A DNA stretch of 7,534 nt from Limnohabitans sp. (GTDB lineage Bacteria > Pseudomonadota > Gammaproteobacteria > Burkholderiales > Burkholderiaceae_C), in contig JAHECM010000015.1 of the NCBI GenBank assembly GCA_024641725.1, positions 1 through 7,534 of the forward strand. Direction: 5' to 3'. A program made the position numbers and the translations under genes. How positions within the stretch are numbered: position 1 is the first letter of the stretch; each line of letters opens with the position of its first letter. Below, one piece after another: positions 6,396-7,534 of the stretch. The notes below the pieces were generated by a model, which worked only from the letters and a program-made list of their open reading frames with translations, was not told the origin of the DNA and searched no databases.

Positions 6396-6429
6396 CATGG
6401 GGCTTGTTGTTCATGCAACAAGCCCCATG
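6396..6429. terminator. Perfect 14-bp inverted repeat between tig and clpP, possible terminator without U-tract
   Basis: CATGGGGCTTGTTG (6396-6409) and its exact reverse complement (6416-6429) flank a 6-nt loop, TTCATG. The stem should be very stable. It is followed by TTGCTGATG and not by a run of T, so it does not fit the usual intrinsic terminator. It could be a U-poor terminator for tig, a processing or mRNA-stabilising hairpin, or an element in the clpP leader. Confidence 0.5.
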
Positions 6430-6443
6430 TTGCTGATGTGGCT

Positions 6444-6472
6444 TTGAAATTGGTTAAAGTTGGTTTGAATTT
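6444..6472 (+). promoter_or_regulatory. Weak candidate clpP promoter
   Basis: TTGAAA (6444-6449, 4/6 to the -35 consensus) is spaced 17 bp from GAATTT (6467-6472), a poor -10. An alternative pair is TTGCTG (6430-6435) with TTAAAG (6454-6459) at 18 bp. The AT-rich 6440-6480 stretch between the hairpin and the clpP ribosome-binding site is where a promoter would be expected, but neither pair is convincing. Confidence 0.25.
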
Positions 6473-6483
6473 CAGGAGAAATG

Positions 6484-7092
6484 ATGAGCGCACTGGACAT
6501 CACTAATTTGGGCATGGTGCCCATGGTCGTTGAACAATCGGGCCGTGGCGAACGTGCCTATGACATCTATTCGCGCTTGCTCAAAGAGCGAGTGATCTTT
6601 TTGGTGGGCGAGGTCAACGACCACATGGCCAACCTGATCGTGGCCCAGTTGTTGTTTTTGGAAAGCGAAAACCCTGAAAAGGACATCTCGCTGTACATCA
6701 ACTCGCCCGGTGGCTCGGTGAGCGCTGGCATGGCGATTTACGACACCATGAACTTCATCAAGCCCGATGTGTCCACGCTGTGCAACGGCATGGCCGCCAG
6801 CATGGGGGCGTTTTTGTTGTCATCGGGGGCCAAAGGCAAGCGTTTTTCGCTGCCCAACTCCAAGATCATGATTCACCAGCCTTTGGGCGGTGCGCGTGGA
6901 CAGGCCACCGAGATCGAGATCGCCGCACGCGAAATCGTCAAGACCCGAGCCCACCTGAACCGCATCTTGTCCGAGAACACGGGCCAGCCGCTGGCAAAGA
7001 TCGAATTGGACACCGAGCGTGACTATTACCTGTCTGCCACCGAAGCCAAAGACTACGGTTTGGTGGACCAAGTGATCTCCAAACGGGCATAA
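6484..7092 (+). CDS. clpP: ATP-dependent Clp protease proteolytic subunit ClpP
   Basis: Serine protease that forms a barrel of two heptamer rings in the cytoplasm and degrades substrates unfolded and fed in by ClpX (or ClpA). Numbering from ATG 6484 (202 aa), the catalytic triad is complete: Ser106 in GMAASMGA, His131 in MIHQP and Asp180 in TERDYYLS. The spacings match E. coli ClpP (25 and 49 residues). SPGGSVSAGMAIYDTM and HQPLGGARGQA are family hallmarks. The likely mature N-terminus lies near GMVPMVVEQ, giving a propeptide of about 9-10 residues. Two adjacent ATGs are possible. AGGAG at 6474-6478 lies only 2 nt from ATG 6481 but 5 nt from ATG 6484, so the second is preferred (MSALD start). 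It lies between tig and clpX, as in many proteobacteria, and a terminator separates it from clpX. Confidence 0.98.
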   Translation: MSALDITNLGMVPMVVEQSGRGERAYDIYSRLLKERVIFLVGEVNDHMANLIVAQLLFLESENPEKDISLYINSPGGSVSAGMAIYDTMNFIKPDVSTLCNGMAASMGAFLLSSGAKGKRFSLPNSKIMIHQPLGGARGQATEIEIAAREIVKTRAHLNRILSENTGQPLAKIELDTERDYYLSATEAKDYGLVDQVISKRA

Positions 7093-7094
7093 GG

Positions 7095-7118
7095 TGTGGC
7101 CGGTGGCACCGGCACATT
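7095..7118. repeat. Short inverted repeat just after clpP
   Basis: GCCGGTG and CACCGGC form an odd palindrome around a single G right after the clpP stop, extended outward by TGTG and CACA with a one-base bulge. There is no T-tract. It may support the terminator that follows at 7120-7157, or stabilise the 3' end of the clpP transcript. Confidence 0.5.
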
Positions 7119-7119
7119 C

Positions 7120-7161
7120 AAAAACGGCGCTGGCCCTGTGAGGCGAGCGCCGTTTTTCTTT
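7120..7161 (+). terminator. Intrinsic terminator between clpP and clpX
   Basis: AAAAACGGCGCT (7120-7131) pairs perfectly with AGCGCCGTTTTT (7146-7157) around a 14-nt loop, and the T-run continues as CTTT. The GC core followed by T5 is a textbook Rho-independent terminator. The A5 on the other side could also let it work on the minus strand. It implies that clpX is at least partly transcribed from its own promoter. Confidence 0.88.
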
Positions 7162-7164
7162 CGT

Positions 7165-7170
7165 TATCAT
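7165..7170 (+). promoter_or_regulatory. Possible -10 box for clpX
   Basis: TATCAT (4/6 match to TATAAT) lies 30 bp before the clpX ATG, directly after the clpP terminator. A -35 box would fall inside the terminator stem, and no good match is present there. It is proposed mainly because clpX needs a promoter downstream of that terminator. Confidence 0.25.
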
Positions 7171-7199
7171 TGACGCTATTGGGATTCCGAGGCAAATCT

Positions 7200-7534
7200 A
7201 TGGCCGACAAAAAAGGCTCCACCACTGAGAAAAACCTGTACTGCTCTTTCTGCGGAAAAAGCCAGCACGAGGTCAAAAAATTGATCGCCGGCCCTTCGGT
7301 CTTCATCTGCGATGAATGCATCGATTTGTGCAACGACATCGTGCGCGATGAGTTGGCCACCTCGACGGTCGCAGAGGGCGCCAAAGAAGGCTTGCCCACA
7401 CCCCACGACATCAAGTCGAACCTGGACAACTATGTGATCGGCCAAGAAAAGGCCAAGCGCAGTCTGGCGGTGGCGGTGTACAACCATTACAAGCGCCTTA
7501 AGCACAAAGAAAGCGCCAAGAAGGACGACGTGGA
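7200..7534 (+). CDS. clpX: ATP-dependent Clp protease ATP-binding subunit ClpX, N-terminal part (truncated by window edge)
   Basis: AAA+ unfoldase that recognises tagged substrates, such as ssrA-tagged proteins, and threads them into ClpP. The first 111 codons are present and the gene runs off the right edge. The N-terminal zinc-binding domain has all four cysteines, in CSFC (C15, C18) and CDEC (C37, C40), within the near-invariant CGKSQHEVKKLIAGPSVFIC context. A linker follows, then the start of the AAA+ module (LPTPHDIKSNLDNYVIGQ, AVAVYNHYKRL). Walker A and B, the IGF loop and the pore loops lie beyond the window. The start is supported by GAGG (7189-7192), 7 nt upstream of the ATG, and by the usual position of the first CxxC. 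It lies downstream of clpP on the same strand, its normal partner, but behind a terminator. Confidence 0.97.
   Translation, partial: MADKKGSTTEKNLYCSFCGKSQHEVKKLIAGPSVFICDECIDLCNDIVRDELATSTVAEGAKEGLPTPHDIKSNLDNYVIGQEKAKRSLAVAVYNHYKRLKHKESAKKDDV

Noticed and set aside
5725..6414. Minus-strand open frame opposite the tig 3' half
   Set aside because: It is a mirror of trigger-factor codons with no ribosome-binding site or recognisable motif.
1..7534. CRISPR array, insertion sequence, phage or defence genes
   Set aside because: I saw no spaced direct repeats, transposase motifs or terminal inverted repeats. Coding content and base use look uniform and chromosomal throughout.

Overview
The window looks like ordinary chromosomal sequence from a GC-rich betaproteobacterium of the order Burkholderiales, most likely family Comamonadaceae. 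The grounds are the tRNA-Leu, tig, clpP, clpX order, the sequences of ClpP and ClpX, and the style of the RND permease. The genus is not resolved. This placement is inferred from recognised protein sequence and not from a search.

Layout. Positions 1-262 hold the 5' end of a minus-strand gene, cut by the left edge, for a squalene/phytoene synthase family protein. A divergent intergenic region of about 120 bp follows. It carries a strong sigma70-type promoter (TTGACA, 17 bp, TAAATT) and an imperfect 22-bp palindrome over its -10 and predicted start of transcription. This promoter drives a two-gene RND efflux operon: a lipoprotein periplasmic adaptor (383-1561) and an inner-membrane RND permease (1567-4734). 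No outer-membrane channel gene or regulator gene is present in the window.

The second half is the protein-quality-control region. A large hairpin with a T-tract (4809-4862) lies just before a tRNA-Leu(UAG) gene (4869-4955). Trigger factor (tig, 5020-6330), ClpP protease (6484-7092) and the start of the ClpX unfoldase (7200 to the right edge) follow on the same strand. A 14-bp perfect hairpin separates tig from clpP, and a classic intrinsic terminator separates clpP from clpX. Trigger factor folds nascent chains at the ribosome, and ClpXP degrades tagged or damaged proteins.

I found no evidence for an undescribed system. The points most worth a second look are the palindrome over the efflux promoter, the terminator-like hairpin placed directly before the tRNA, the U-tract-free perfect hairpin between tig and clpP, and a G9 tract at the start of the squalene/phytoene synthase gene.
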